This document shows, piece by piece, positions 47,701-60,734 of a stretch of 64,000 nt of DNA. The stretch covers positions 2,350,751 through 2,414,750 of the forward strand of contig OX104122.1 in the NCBI GenBank assembly GCA_944474755.1. Direction: 5' to 3'. The stretch comes from Limnoperna fortunei. Its lineage: Eukaryota; Mollusca; Bivalvia; Mytilida; Modiolidae. Numbering within the stretch: the stretch's first letter is position 1; every line of letters begins with the position of its first letter. Below the pieces are notes generated by a model. That model made no database searches and was not told the origin of the DNA. It saw only the letters and a program-made list of their open reading frames with translations. The position numbers and the translations under genes are program-made.

Positions 47701-50700
47701 ATGTGTAGTAAACGATTACACCTGTTGACATCAGGTAGGTAGCTATTACACTTGTAGACATGTGTAGTAAACGATTACACCTGTTGACATCAGGTAGGTA
47801 GCTGTTACACTTGTAGACATGTGTAGTAAACGATTACACCTGTCGACATCAGGTTGGTAACTATTACACTTGTACACATGTGTAATAAACGATTACACCT
47901 GTCGACACCAGGTAGGTAGCTATTACACTTGTCGACTTCAGGTAGGTACCTGTTACACTTGCCGACCTCAGGTAGGCAACTATTACACTTGTACATATGT
48001 GTAGTAAACGATTACACTTGTCCACACCAGGTAGATAGCTATTACAATTGTCGACATCGGTAGGTAACTATTACACTTGTACATATGTGTAGTAAACGAT
48101 TACACTTGTCCACACCAGGTAGATAGCTATTACAATTGTCGACATCAGGTAGGTAATTATTACACTTGTACATATGTGTAGTAAACGATTACACTTGTCC
48201 ACACCAGGTAGTTAGCTATTACTCTTGTCGACATCAGGTAGGTAACTGGAACACCTGTACACGTGTGTACTGTAGTAAACGATTACAACTGTTGACATCA
48301 TGTAGATAGCTATTACACATGTCGACATCAGATATGTAGCTATAACACTTGTCGACACCAGATAGGTAGCTATTACTCTTGTCGACTTCGGGTATGTAAC
48401 TGGTGCACTTGTACACATGTTTACAGTAGTAAACGATTACAACTGTTGACATCAGGTAGATAGTTATGACACTTGTCGACATCAGGTTGGTAACTATTAC
48501 ATTTGTACATATGTGTAGTAAACGATTACACCTGTCGACACAAGGTAGGTAGCTATTTTACGTGTCAACTTCAGGTAAGTAACTGGTATACTTGTACACA
48601 TGTGTATTGTAGTAAACGATTACAGCTGTTGACATCAGGTAGATAACTATAACACTTCTTGACATCGGTAGGTAACTGTTACACTTGTCGACATCGGTAG
48701 GTAACTATTACACTTGTCGACATCAGTAGGTAACTATTACACTTGTACATATGTGTGGAAAACGATTACACCTGTCGACACCAGGTAGACAGCTACTACA
48801 ATTGTCGACATCAGGTAGGTAGCCATAACACTTGTTGACATCATTATTGATATGTTCTATGTCGACCATCTTGTGACAATACCTGTAGGGTATTCACTGA
48901 TCAGGTAACTAGTACATTTGTACAAATGTGCAGTAAAGGGTTACACCTGTCGACACCAGGTAGGTAGCTATTACACTTGTCGAATTCTGTTAGGTAACTG
49001 GTACACTTGTCGACATCAGGTAGGTAACTGTTACACTTGTACTCGTGTGTTCTGTAGTAAACGATTACAACTGTTGACATCAGGTAGATAGTTATTACAC
49101 ATGTCGACATCAGATATGTAGCTCTAACACTTATCGACACCAGGTAGGTAGCTATTACTCTTGTCGACTTCAGGTAGGTAACTGGTGCACTTGTACACGT
49201 GTGTACAGAAGTAAACGATTACAACTGTTGACATCAGGTTGTAGCTATTACACTTGTCGACATCGGTAGGTAACTGTTACACTTTTCGACATCAGGTAGG
49301 TAACTATTACACTTATCGACATCGGTAGCTAACTAGTACACTTGTAAAAATGTGTAGTAAACGATTACACCTGTCTACACCAGGTAGGTATCTATTACCC
49401 TTGTCGACATCTGTAGGTAACTGCTACACTTGTCGACATCAGGTAGGTAACTATTACACTTGTACACATGTGTAGTAAACGATTACACCTGCTAACATCA
49501 GGTAGGTAACTATTACACTTGTAGACTTGTGTAGTAAACGATTACACTTGTCGACTTCAGGTGGACAGCTAATGCAATTGTCGACATCAGGTACGTAGCC
49601 ATTACTCTTGTCGACATCAATAGTGATATGTTCTATGTCGACAATCCTGTGACTATACTTGTAGGGTATTCACCTATCAGGTAACTAGTACATTTGTACA
49701 AATGTGCGGTAAACGATTACACCTGTCCACACCAGGTAGGTAGCTATTACACTTGTCGACTTCAGGTAGGTACCTGTTACACTTGTCGACCTCAGGTAGG
49801 TAACTATTACAATTGTACATATGTGTAGAAAACGATTACACCTGTCGACACCAGGTGGACAGCTAATGCAATTGTCGACATCAGGTACGTAGCCATTACT
49901 CTTGTCGACATCAATAGTGATATGTTCTATGTCGACAATCCTGTGACTATACTTGTAGGGTATTCACCTATCAGGTAACTAGTACATTTGTACAAATGTG
50001 CGGTAAATGATTACACCTGTCGACACCAGGTAGGTAGCTATTACACTTGTCGACTTCAGCTAGGTAACTGGTACACTTGTACACATGTATACTGTAGTAA
50101 ACGATTACAACTGTTGACAGCAGGTAGATAGCTATTACATTTGTCGACATTGGTAGGTAACTGTTACACTTGTCGACATCACGTAGGTAACTATTACACT
50201 TCTACACATGTGTAGTAAACGATTACACTTATCGACATCAGGTAGATAACTATTACACTTGTACATATGTGTAGTAAACGATTACACTTGTCCACACCAG
50301 GTAGATAGCTATTACAATTGTCGACATCGGTAGGTAACTATTACACTTGTACATATGTGTAGTAAACGATTACACTTGTCCACACCAGGTAGATAGCTAT
50401 TACAATTGTCGACATCAGGTAGGTAATTATTACACTTGTACATATGTGTAGTAAACGATTACACTTGTCCACACCAGGTAGTTAGCTATTACTCTTGTCG
50501 ACATCAGGTAGGTAACTGGAACACCTGTACACGTGTGTACTGTGGTAAACGATTACAACTGTTGACACCATGTAGATGGCTATTACACATGTCGACATCA
50601 GATATGTAGCTATAAGACTTGTCGACACCAGATAGGTAGCTATTACTCTTGTCGACTTCGGGTAGGTAGCTGGTGCACTTGTACACATGTGTACAGTAGT

Positions 50701-53700
50701 AAACGATTACAACTGTTGACATCAGGTAGTAGCTATTAGACTTGTCGACATCGGTAGGTAACTGTTACACTTTTCGACATCAGGTAACAGTTACAAATGT
50801 GTAGTGCACTTGTACAAATGTGTAGTACACTTATCGACATCTGTAGCTAACTAGTACACTTGTAAAAATGTGTAGTAAACGATTACACCTGTCTTCACCA
50901 GGTAGGTAGCTATTTCCCTTGTCGAGATCGGTAGGTAACTGTTACACTTATCGACATCAGGAAGGTAACTATTACACTTGTACACATGTGTAGTAAACGA
51001 TTACACCTGTTGACATCAGGTAGGTAGCTATTACACTTGTAGACATGTGTAGTAAACGATTACACCTGTTGACATCAGGTAGGTAGCTGTTACACTTGTA
51101 GACATGTGTAGTAAACGATTACACCTGTCGACATCAGGTTGGTAACTATTACACTTGTACACATGTGTAATAAACGATTACACCTGTCGACACCAGGTAG
51201 GTAGCTATTACACTTGTCGACTTCAGGTAGGTACCTGTTACACTTGCCGACCTCAGGTAGGCAACTATTACACTTGTACATATGTGTAGTAAACGATTAC
51301 ACTTGTCCACACCAGGTAGATAGCTATTACAATTGTCGACATCGGTAGGTAACTATTACACTTGTACATATGTGTAGTAAACGATTACACTTGTCCACAC
51401 CAGGTAGATAGCTATTACAATTGTCGACATCAGGTAGGTAATTATTACACTTGTACATATGTGTAGTAAACGATTACACTTGTCCACACCAGGTAGTTAG
51501 CTATTACTCTTGTCGACATCAGGTAGGTAACTGGAACACCTGTACACGTGTGTACTGTAGTAAACGATTACAACTGTTGACATCATGTAGATGGCTATTA
51601 CACATGTCGACATCAGATATGTAGCTATAACACTTGTCGACACCAGATAGGTAGCTATTACTCTTGTCGACTTCGGGTAGGTAACTGGTGCACTTGTACA
51701 CATGTGTACAGTAGTAAACGATTACAACTGTTGACATCAGGTAGTAGCTATTAGACTTGTCGACATCGGTAGGTAACTGTTACACTTTTCGACATCAGGT
51801 AACAGTTACAAATGTGTAGTGCACTTGTACAAATGTGTAGTACACTTATCGACATCGGTAGCTAACTAGTACACTTGTAAAAATGTGTAGTAAACGATTA
51901 CACCTGTCTTCACCAGGTAGGTAGCTCTTTCCCTTGTCGACATCGGTAGGTAACTGTTACACTTGTCGACATCAGGAAGGTAACTATTACACTTGTACAC
52001 ATGTGTAATAAACGATTACACCTGTCAACACCAGGTAGGTAGCTATTACACTTGTCGACTTCAGGTAGGTACCTGTTACACTTGTCGACCTCAGGTAGGC
52101 AACTATTACACTTGTACATATTTGTAGTAAACGATTACACTTGTCCACACCAGGTAGATAGCTATTACAATTGTCGACATCGGTTGGTAACTATTACACT
52201 TGTACATATGTGTAGTAAACGATTACACTTGTCCACACCAGGTAGATAGCTATTACAATTGTCGACATCAGGTAGGTAATTATTACACTTGTACATATGT
52301 GTAGTAAACGATTACACTTGTCCACACCAGGTAGTTAGCTATTACTCTTGTCGACATCAGGTAGGTAACTGGAACACCTGTACACGTGTGTACTGTGGTA
52401 AACGATTACAACTGTTGACATCATGTAGATGGCTATTACACATGTCGACATCAGATATGTAGCTATAACACTTGTCGACACCAGATAGGTAGCTATTACT
52501 CTTGTCGACTTCGGGTAGGTAACTGGTGCACTTGTACACATGTGTACAGTAGTAAACGATTACAACTGTTGACATCAGGTAGTAGCTATTAGACTTTTCG
52601 ACATCGGTAGGTAACTGTTACACTTTTCGACATCAGGTAACAGTTACAAATGTGTAGTGCACTTGTACAAATGTGTAGTACACTTATCGACATCGGTAGC
52701 TAACTAGTACACTTGTAAAAATGTGTAGTAAACGATTACATCTGTCTACACCAGGTAGGTAGCTATTTCCCTTGTCGACATCTGTAGGTAACTGCTACAC
52801 TTGTCGACATCAGGAAGGTAACTATTACACTTGTACACATGTGTAGTAAACGATTACACCTGCTAACATCAGGTAGGTAACTATTACACTTGTAGACTTG
52901 TGTAGTAAACGATTACACTTGTCGACTTCAGGTGGACAGCTAATGCAATTGTCGACATCAGGTACGTAGCCATTACTCTTGTCGACATCAATAGTGATAT
53001 GTTCTATGTCGACAATCCTGTGACTATACTTGTAGGGTATTCACCTATCAGGTAACTAGTACATTTGTACAAATGTGCGGTAAACGATTACACCTGTCCA
53101 CACCAGGTAGGTAGCTATTACACTTGTCGACTTCAGGTAAGTACCTGTTACACTTGTCGACCTCAGGTAGGTAACTATTACAATTGTACATATGTGTAGA
53201 AAACGATTACACCTGTCGACACCAGGTGGACAGCTAATGCAATTGTCGACATCAGGTACGTAGCCATTACTCTTGTCGACATCAATAGTGATATGTTCTA
53301 TGTCGACAATCCTGTGACTATACTTGTAGGGTATTCACCTATCAGGTAACTAGTACATTTGTACAAATGTGCGGTAAATGATTACACCTGTCGACACCAG
53401 GTAGGTAGCTATTACACTTGTCGACTTCAGCTAGGTAACTGGTACACTTGTACACATGTATACTGTAGTAAACGATTACAACTGTTGACAGGTAGATAGC
53501 TATTACATTTGTCGACATTGGTAGGTAACTGTTACACTTGTCGACATCACGTAGGTAACTATTACACTTCTACACATGTGTAGTAAACGATTACACCTAT
53601 CGACATCAGGTAGATAACTATTATACTTGTACATATGTGTAGTAAACGATTACACTTGTCCACATCAGGTAGATAGCTATTACAATTGTCGACATCGGTA

Positions 53701-55880
53701 GGTAACTATTACACTTGTACATACGTTTAGTAAACGATTACACTTGTCCACACCAGGTAGATAGCTATTACAATTGTCGACATCGGGTAGGTAATTATTA
53801 CACTTGTACATATGTGTAGTAAACGATTACACTTGTCCACACCAGGTAGATAGCTATTACAATTTTCGACATCAGGTAGGTAACTATTACACTTGTACAT
53901 ATGTGTAGTAAACGATTACACCTGTCGACACAAGGTAGGTAGCTATTTTACGTGTCAACTTCAGGTAGGTAACTGGTACGCTTGTACACATGTGTACTGT
54001 AGTAAACGATTACAGCTGTTGACATCAGGTAGATAGCTATTACACTTCTTGACATCGGTAGGTAACTGTTACACTTGTCGACATCGGTAGGTAACTATTA
54101 CACTTGTCGACATCAGTAGGTAACTATTACACTTGTACATATGTGTGGAAAACGATTACACCTGTCGACACCAGGTAGACAGCTACTACAATTGTCGACA
54201 TCAGGTAGGTAGCCATAACACTTGTTGACATCATTATTGATATGTTCTATGTCGACCATCTTGTGACTATACTTGTAGGGTATTCACTGATCAGGTAACT
54301 AGTACATTTGTACAAATGTGCAGTAAAGTGTTACACCTGTCGACACCAGGTAGGTAGCTATTACACTTGTCGATTCAGTTAGGTAACTGGTACACTTGTC
54401 GACATCAGGTAGTTAACTGTTACACTTGTACACGTGTGTTCTGTAGTAAACGATTACAACTGTTGACATCAGGTAGATAGTTATTACACATGTCGACATC
54501 AGATATGTAGCTCTAACACTTATCGACACCAGGTAGGTAGCTATTACTCTTGTCGACTTCAGGTAAGTAACTGGTGCACTTGTACACGTGTGTACAGTAG
54601 TAAACGATTACAACTGTTGACATCAGGTAGATAGCTATGACACTTGTCGACATCAGGTAGGTAACTATTACACTTTTCGACATCAGGTAGGTAACTATTA
54701 CACTTATCGACATCGGTAGCTAACTAGTACACTTGTAAAAATGTGTAGTAAACGATTACACCTGTCTACACCAGGTAGGTAGCTATTACCCTTGTCGACA
54801 TCGGTAGGTAACTGCTACACTTGTCGACATCAGGTAGGTAACTATTACACTTGTACACATGTGTAGTAAACGATTACACCTGCTTACATCAGGTAGGTAA
54901 CTATTACACTTGTAGACTTGTGTAGTAAACGATTACACCTGTCGACATCAGGTAGGTAACTATTACACTTGTACACATGTGTAATAAACTATTACACTTG
55001 TCGACTTCAGGTAGATACCTGTTACACTTGTCGACCTCAGGTAGGTAACTATTACACTTGTACATATGTGTAGAAAACGATTACACCTGTCGACACCAGG
55101 TAGACAGCTAATGCAATTGTCGACATCAGGTACGTAGCCATTACTCTTGTCGACATCAATAGTGATATGTTCTATGTCGACCATCCTGTGACTATACTTG
55201 TAGGGTATTCACCTATCAGGTAACTAGTACATTTGTACAAATGTGCGGTAAATGATTACACCTGTCGACACCAGGTAGGTAGCTATTACACTTGTCGACT
55301 TCAGCTAGGTAACTGGTACACTTGTACACATGTATACTGTAGTAAACGATTACAACTGTTGACAGGTAGATAGCTATTACATTTGTCGACATTGGTAGGT
55401 AACTGTTACACTTGTCGACATCACGTAGGTAACTATTACACTTCTACACATGTGTAGTAAACGATTACACCTATCGACATCAGGTAGATAACTATTATAC
55501 TTGTACATATGTGTAGTAAACGATTACACTTGTCCACATCAGGTAGATAGCTATTACAATTGTCGACATCGGTAGGTAACTATTACACTTGTACATACGT
55601 TTAGTAAACGATTACACTTGTCCACACCAGGTAGATAGCTATTACAATTGTCGACATCGGGTAGGTAATTATTACACTTGTACATATGTGTAGTAAACGA
55701 TTACACTTGTCCACACCAGGTAGATAGCTATTACAATTTTCGACATCAGGTAGGTAACTATTACACTTGTACATATGTGTAGTAAACGATTACACTTGTC
55801 CACACCAGGTAGATAGCTATTACAATTGTCGACATCAGGAAGGTAACTATTACACATGTCCATATCAATAGTCATATGTT
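41747..55880. repeat. Landmark subunit of the satellite 2 higher-order repeat
   Basis: A distinct block (AGTGATATGTTCTATGTCGA, then TTGTGACTATACTTGTAGGG, then TATTCAC-ATCAGGTAACTAG) occurs near 41754, 44010, 46075, 48849, 49625, 49919, 52995, 53290, 54239, 55164 and 55873. Spacing begins at about 2.1-2.3 kb and becomes short and irregular to the right. This shows a roughly 2-kb higher-order unit that was later partly duplicated. Confidence 0.85.
47100..53560. repeat. Large internal duplication of about 3.3 kb in satellite 2
   Basis: Blocks at 47197-47517, 47805-47996 and 48212-48418 recur at a constant offset of 3285 bp (50482, 51090, 51497). Landmark pairs 49625/49919 and 52995/53290 recur at about 3371 bp. 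The shift of offset shows further indels between the copies. A third partial copy of the block occurs at 52335. Confidence 0.8.
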
Positions 55881-55917
55881 CTATGTCGACCATCTTGTGA
55901 CTATACTTGTAGGGTAT

Positions 55918-56118
55918 TCACTGATCAGCCCAGCGCGTCTCATGGTTGGAAACCCACTTGTTGATGGGATGTCCTGGCTGGTTATAATATGGAGGTCCAG
56001 GAACCATAAGAAAACCATGTATGGAGAGTTCATTGCTCCTTAGACGACACATTCCCATTTTGTAGTTTTCATAAGTAGTAGTCTTGGTGTAATTGATGTC
56101 TACAATTGTCGTCTCTAC
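55918..56118 (-). pseudogene. Exon-like coding fragment of unknown family
   Basis: About 65 codons open on the minus strand with near-normal base composition, unlike the satellites on either side. It reads VETTIVDINYTKTTTYENYK, then MGMCRLRSNELSIHGFLMVP, GPPYYNQPGHPINKW and NHETRWAD. I do not recognise a family. It stops just inside satellite 2 (WADQ then stop), and upstream it runs into a 43-bp minisatellite. It may be a stranded exon or a chance open stretch. Confidence 0.35.
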
Positions 56119-56490
56119 CGTATTGTTCGCACTTGGATCAGACATGTAACAGCTGTCCAGCCGTATTGTTCCCACTTGGATCAGACATGTAACAGCTGTC
56201 AAGCCGTATTGTTCCCTTTAGGATCGGACATGTAACCGCTATCCAGCCGTATTGTTCCCACTTTGATCAGACATGTAACCGCTATCCAGCCATATTGTTC
56301 CCACTTCGATCAGACCTCTAACCGCTGTCCAGCCGTATTGTTCCCACTTGGATCAGACATGTAACAGCTGTCAAGCCGTATTGTTCCCATTAGGATCGGA
56401 CATGTAACCGTTGTCCAGTCGTATTGTTCCCACTTGGAACAGACATGTAACAACTGTCCAGTCGTATTATTCCCACGTAGAACAGTCCCT
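56118..56490. repeat. Minisatellite, 43-bp unit
   Basis: Eight to nine copies of CCGTATTGTTCCCACTTGGA followed by TCAGACATGTAACAGCTGTC. Units start at 56118, 56161 and 56204, then at similar spacing. Confidence 0.92.
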
Positions 56491-56945
56491 GCTTACCTGA
56501 GATAATACTAGTATTATGTGCTTACCAACTTAGCAGAGAAATGTGTATGAACTGTATTCTGATTTGTAAAAGTTGTTAGTTCTATGAAAAACTAAATTAA
56601 AATATAACAATATCAACGAATTTAACCAAGCGTTGAATCTTGTACCAACCAGTTCGGTGAACAGGCAAATGACAAGAGATGTATTTGAAAAATGGCGGGG
56701 GTGGGGGTGGGTGTATTGTACAGATGACAATGGTAGATGAAATATAATGCAAACTGCAGTGTTTATCGACCATCCATGAACACTGAGATGTAGACGCCTT
56801 GTCGAGATGGTTTACTTATTGTCAATGTAAGTGTTCAAAAAGAAAAAGGGAGGGGTTATTATCGACGAACAAATCTAAGTGTATCTAAAACGATAAAAAT
56901 ATGTCATCTTGTTCTCACTATAGTATGGCTGACTAATGAGCTAGC
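56491..56945. other. Non-coding DNA between minisatellites
   Basis: Contains a short G-rich stretch near 56694-56710 and no recognised gene. Confidence 0.5.
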
Positions 56946-56950
56946 ACTTC

Positions 56951-57475
56951 CGATATAAATATCCATCCTAGAGTATCGGTCCAATACGAACAGTGAAGTA
57001 ACGTCCGATATAAATATGTATCCTAGCTTATCGGTCCAATACTAGCAGTGAAGTAACGCCCGATTTAAATATCCATTGTAGCGTATCAGTCCAATACTAG
57101 CACTGAAATAAAGTCCGATGTAAATATCCATACTAGCGTATCGGTCAATTAGTAGAAGTGAAGTAACCTCAGATGTAAATATTCATCCTATCGTATCGGT
57201 CCAATACTAGCAGTGAGGTAATGTCTGATGTAAATATCAATCCAAGGGTATCGGTCCAATACTTGCAGTTCTGGCTTTGCAATTAAAGGCAATATATGAG
57301 CTAGCACTTCCGATATGAATATCCATTCTAGCATGTTGGTCCAATACCAGTAATCCCGAAATATATTTACCAATATAAATTTCTTTCCAAGCGTATCAGT
57401 ATATTGCACAGTACCCAATACGTATTTAAATGAGCTTACATTACAGATATAAATCCTGAGCTATCGGTCCATACA
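56951..57475. repeat. Minisatellite, 55-bp unit
   Basis: Units beginning CGATATAAATATCCATCCTA and continuing through GCGTATCGGTCCAATACTAG start at 56951, 57006, 57061, 57116, 57171 and 57226. Two or three more degenerate copies follow to about 57475. Confidence 0.9.
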
Positions 57476-58145
57476 TTGCTCAGAGGTTTTCAAAGGAGCC
57501 AGCACTACTACAAATAGCGATACGTGATACATGCCATGACAGATTACCGAGATTTGTTGCAAAAACACTGGTGTATTGATTTGGTCAGGCGAAATATTTG
57601 TGAACTTTTTAAGGTGTAAAAAGTTTTTTTCTCTAGATCGGTAGATCTCTGTGCAGTTTACGTCAAGGATCGGAAAAGTTTCTTAACGAAAATAGGCGGA
57701 AAGAACCTAGGTGATCCGAATAACTAATTCGGTTCTACGGTTATCCAACTTTTTGCATAAAAAAGCACTACATGTAGAAATCTACATGTTTGATAAATGA
57801 AAAATGTGGCTAAATTTTGCACCTAATAATAATTCATGAAATCAATATTTTCATTGATAATTTACTCATTTAGTATAAAACCTGTTCGTGTATCTTATTT
57901 AATTTTCTTACTTTACAAAAAAATGTTTACACAGATGTAGTTACTAGTACTAGCTTTCTGAATTGCAGATTATATTTTATTCTGAACTTAAAATATTTCT
58001 GAAAGTGTTAAAACATCAGAATCAAATAATACAATTATATACAATCCAAACATGTATTATACAACCTCTGTCAAGCCTATCATCTGAGTCTGTAATATTT
58101 TAATATTCTTACATTTATATAGCAACATAATATTTTTAACCCGGG
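57476..58145. other. Non-coding AT-rich DNA
   Basis: No gene or repeat is recognised. Confidence 0.5.
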
Positions 58146-58149
58146 GTTC

Positions 58150-58515
58150 GGAAAACCTAGTTATAAGATTGGGGTATGGCGGGCGGGCGGATGGTCGGTG
58201 TTAAACCGATGGTTTCCGGTCAAAAATTCAGTTTGGATAAACCAATATTGATGAAACTTTCGATAAAGCAAGCTTGCATAAAGACCTAGCTTGGGACTAG
58301 ATTTGGGGCCAGTCGGGTCAAGGTCAAGAGCATGGTTACTATAAACAAAAATACAAATGTCTGTAAATACATGTAACTCCAGTTCGGATAAAACAATATT
58401 GCTTAAACTTCGGCTATTGCAAGCTTAAATTAAGACCAAGCCTCCAATTGGATTTGGGGCCAGTCAGGTGACGGTCGGGCTTACTGTAACTACGATAGAA
58501 AAACAGTTTTCGCTT
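58150..58515. repeat. Dispersed repeat, two diverged units of about 165 bp
   Basis: Both units contain GTTTGGATAAA-CAATATTG or its variant, then AAACTT-GGC, GCAAGCTT, AAGACC-AGC, GATTTGGGGCCAGTC-GG and GGTCA-G. The first is preceded by TTTCCGGTCAAAAATTCAG. The style is like the AAGGTCA repeat near 13.2-13.8 kb. Confidence 0.65.
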
Positions 58516-58649
58516 AGTCTATTACTAAAACTAATTGCTAAATCGTTGAAAACCAGTTTCTTCTTATATATTATAATTTGTAATATTATAAAATATTATA
58601 ATAAAACATAAGCAGCACAGTTCAGTAATGTAGCTAAAAACAAATATTT

Positions 58650-58865
58650 GTAGGATGATGCTTGAGGAGCGACATTAATATATTTGTAAACATGGTGCTT
58701 TGAGGAGCGACATAAACATATTTGCAAGTAGTGTGCTTTATGATCGACATAAACATATTTGCAAGTAGTGTGATTTATTAGCAAAATAAACATATTTATA
58801 AGCATTGTGTTTTGTGAGCGACGTAAACATATTTGTAATGAGTGTGCTTCTGGAGCGGCTTACAT
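58650..58865. repeat. Minisatellite, about 37-bp unit, five to six copies
   Basis: Repeats of GAGCGACATAAACATATTTG followed by CAAGTAGTGTGCTTTATG. One unit has AGCAAAATAAAC in place of GCGACATAAAC. Confidence 0.88.
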
Positions 58866-59150
58866 ATTCATCCAAAACACATGTAACATAATAAAAAAAC
58901 TTATTTTTTATTTTGTGCATTCTCATTCTTTGCATTTGAAAATACATTTTTTTACATTTTAGTATATGTTTTGTATTCCCATATTTACAAATTGAAAGCC
59001 GATATCCTGGAACACTCCCAACATATAAGAAAAATATAGAAATGGGGTGGGGGGTCGGGGTTAACCAAGTTTTGAAAAGTTGGATAAATAGAAAGACACC
59101 GTTCTATGATAACTGAAATATGACATTTAAATATCGTCACAAATAGTAAA
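58866..59150. other. Non-coding AT-rich DNA
   Basis: No gene is recognised. There is a short G-rich run near 59043-59060. Confidence 0.5.
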
Positions 59151-59154
59151 TATA

Positions 59155-60660
59155 TATGTATTGTGTCATAAATATTTAACAGAAATAGACCAGAGTGTGG
59201 TCGTTTATTGGGGAGCAATTACATGAGGACAATTGCCCCTCGGACAACTGCCCCCGGACAATTGCCCCTAGGACAACTGCCCCGCCCCCCGGACAATTTC
59301 CCCCGGACAACTGCCCCCTGGACAATTGCCCCCTAGGACAACTGCCCCCTAGGACAATTGCCCCCCTCCCATTGGACAATGGCCCCATATATTTGTCATG
59401 TCTTAAAAAATAAAGGAATAACATAAGGTGAATATTTATTTTTATTAATGACACACAGAAGTAAACCAAACAAAAATATTACAGAGATAACAATCATTCA
59501 AATATATTTGTTCAGCACTAATGTCACTTGAGCACTAAGTCCTAAAAGTTTAATGACTGTTGACGTTTCAGTTTTCCAAGAAAATTCCAGATATTTGGAT
59601 GGTGAGAACTAATCAATGACTGGAAATCAAGATGTCACCCTTCAATGTTGTTGTTTGTTCTTGGTAAATCTCAGCTATTTATACCAATCCTAAGAATGTT
59701 TAGCTTGTATTGAGCTTGTTAGAAATATGCTCACATTCCTCTAAAAAGTAATTTATTTCAAATAAAATTTAATTCATGGTAATCAAAACTTGTTAATTAT
59801 ACATTGTCCAGGCTATTTAATTCTTAAATAAATAGTTAATAATGATCAAAGAAAGTTAAAGTGAAATCAATTGTAAATTATTTAATTCTTAATTAAATAG
59901 TTAACCTTTTAACAGTATCATAAAAGAATATTAAGCAAAATCAAATATAAATGAGTATATATATATATATATTAAGTTATTGTTTTTGTTTAAACTTATT
60001 TATGAAAATTCCATATTCCTAATTTACTATTATTTTTTAAATTATCCAAGAAAATTTACATATGGGGGCAATTGTCCTAGGGGGCAATTGTCCAGTGGGC
60101 AGTTATCCGTGGGGCAGTTGTCCTAGACCCCGTTTATTGTGTCATCACTATTTAGGAGAAATACAGGATCGAATGATCTCCGTGTATTGTGTCAAAGCTA
60201 TATAGAAGAAATAGAGGATCGACTGGTCGTCGTGTATTATGTCGTAGCTACTTAGGAGAAAGAGAGGATCGACTGGTCGACATGTATTGTGTCAGTGCTA
60301 TTTAGGAGAAATAGAGGATCGACTGATCGCCGTGTATTGTGTCATAGCTACTTAGGAGAAATAGAGGATCGACTGTTCGCCGTATATTGTGTCATAGATA
60401 TTAGGAGAAATAGATGATCGACTGGTCGCCGTGTATTGTGTCGTAGCTATTTAGAAGGAATAGAGCATCGACTGGTCGCCGTGTATTATCTCATAACGTT
60501 TAAGGGACAATATCGAATCGATTGGTCGCCGTGTATTATGTCATAACTATTGAAGGAAAATATCGAATCGACTTGTGCCTTGCATTGTGTCTTAGATATT
60601 TAGGAGAAATGGAGGACCGACTGATCGCCGGAATGTTTGTCATAGCTATTTAGGATGAAT
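59155..60660. repeat. Minisatellite, 50-bp unit, interrupted by a foldback element
   Basis: Units read GTGTATTGTGTCATAGCTAT, then TTAGGAGAAATAGAGGATCG, then ACTGGTCGCC. One diverged unit lies left of the 920-bp insertion (59155-59210) and about ten lie right of it (60131-60660). Confidence 0.9.
59211..60130. mobile_element. 920-bp foldback / MULE-like MITE with 9-bp TSD
   Basis: Flanked by CGTTTATTG at 59202-59210 and 60131-60139. The ends are inverted: left begins GGGAGCAATTACATGAGGAC, right (reversed) begins GGGTCTAGGACAACTGCCCC. The left end is an array of about ten GGACAATTGCCCCC-type units (59223-59390). The right end has four in reverse orientation (60064-60125). The 670-bp middle is AT-rich with no coding capacity. 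Removing it rejoins a normal 50-bp unit of the surrounding array. Confidence 0.88.
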
Positions 60661-60734
60661 TGTGTTAAACACTATTTTCATTGTTTTTTACCCTATATCA
60701 TGGCTTCCAGATTTTATTGGTGAGCAAGCCATAG

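Larger units (their letters stand above)
41023..55925. repeat. Satellite 2: 30-bp palindrome-rich minisatellite
   Basis: About 14.9 kb of tandem units of roughly 29-30 bp with core TTGTCGACATCAGGTAGGTA. They alternate with units carrying TACACATGTGTAGTAAACGA. TGTCGACA and TACACATGTGTA are perfect palindromes. Many subtypes exist (GACACCAGG, GACTTCAGG, GACATCGG, TGTACATATGTG, TGTACACGTGTG). Thirty bp is ten codons, so minus-strand open frames with repeats like CNSYLPDVDK arise throughout. They are period artefacts, not genes. Ends are at TAATGCCAACTGATTACAGC (left) and TATTCACTGATCAG (right). Confidence 0.95.

Noticed and set aside
41483..55893. Many minus-strand open frames with CNSYLPDVDK-like ten-residue repeats
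   Set aside because: The 30-bp satellite period equals ten codons. Overlapping frames and the lack of codon-level constraint argue against protein.
59195..59413. Open frames of Cys/Pro- or Gly-rich repeats
   Set aside because: They fall entirely in the GGACAATTGCCCC terminal array of the foldback element.
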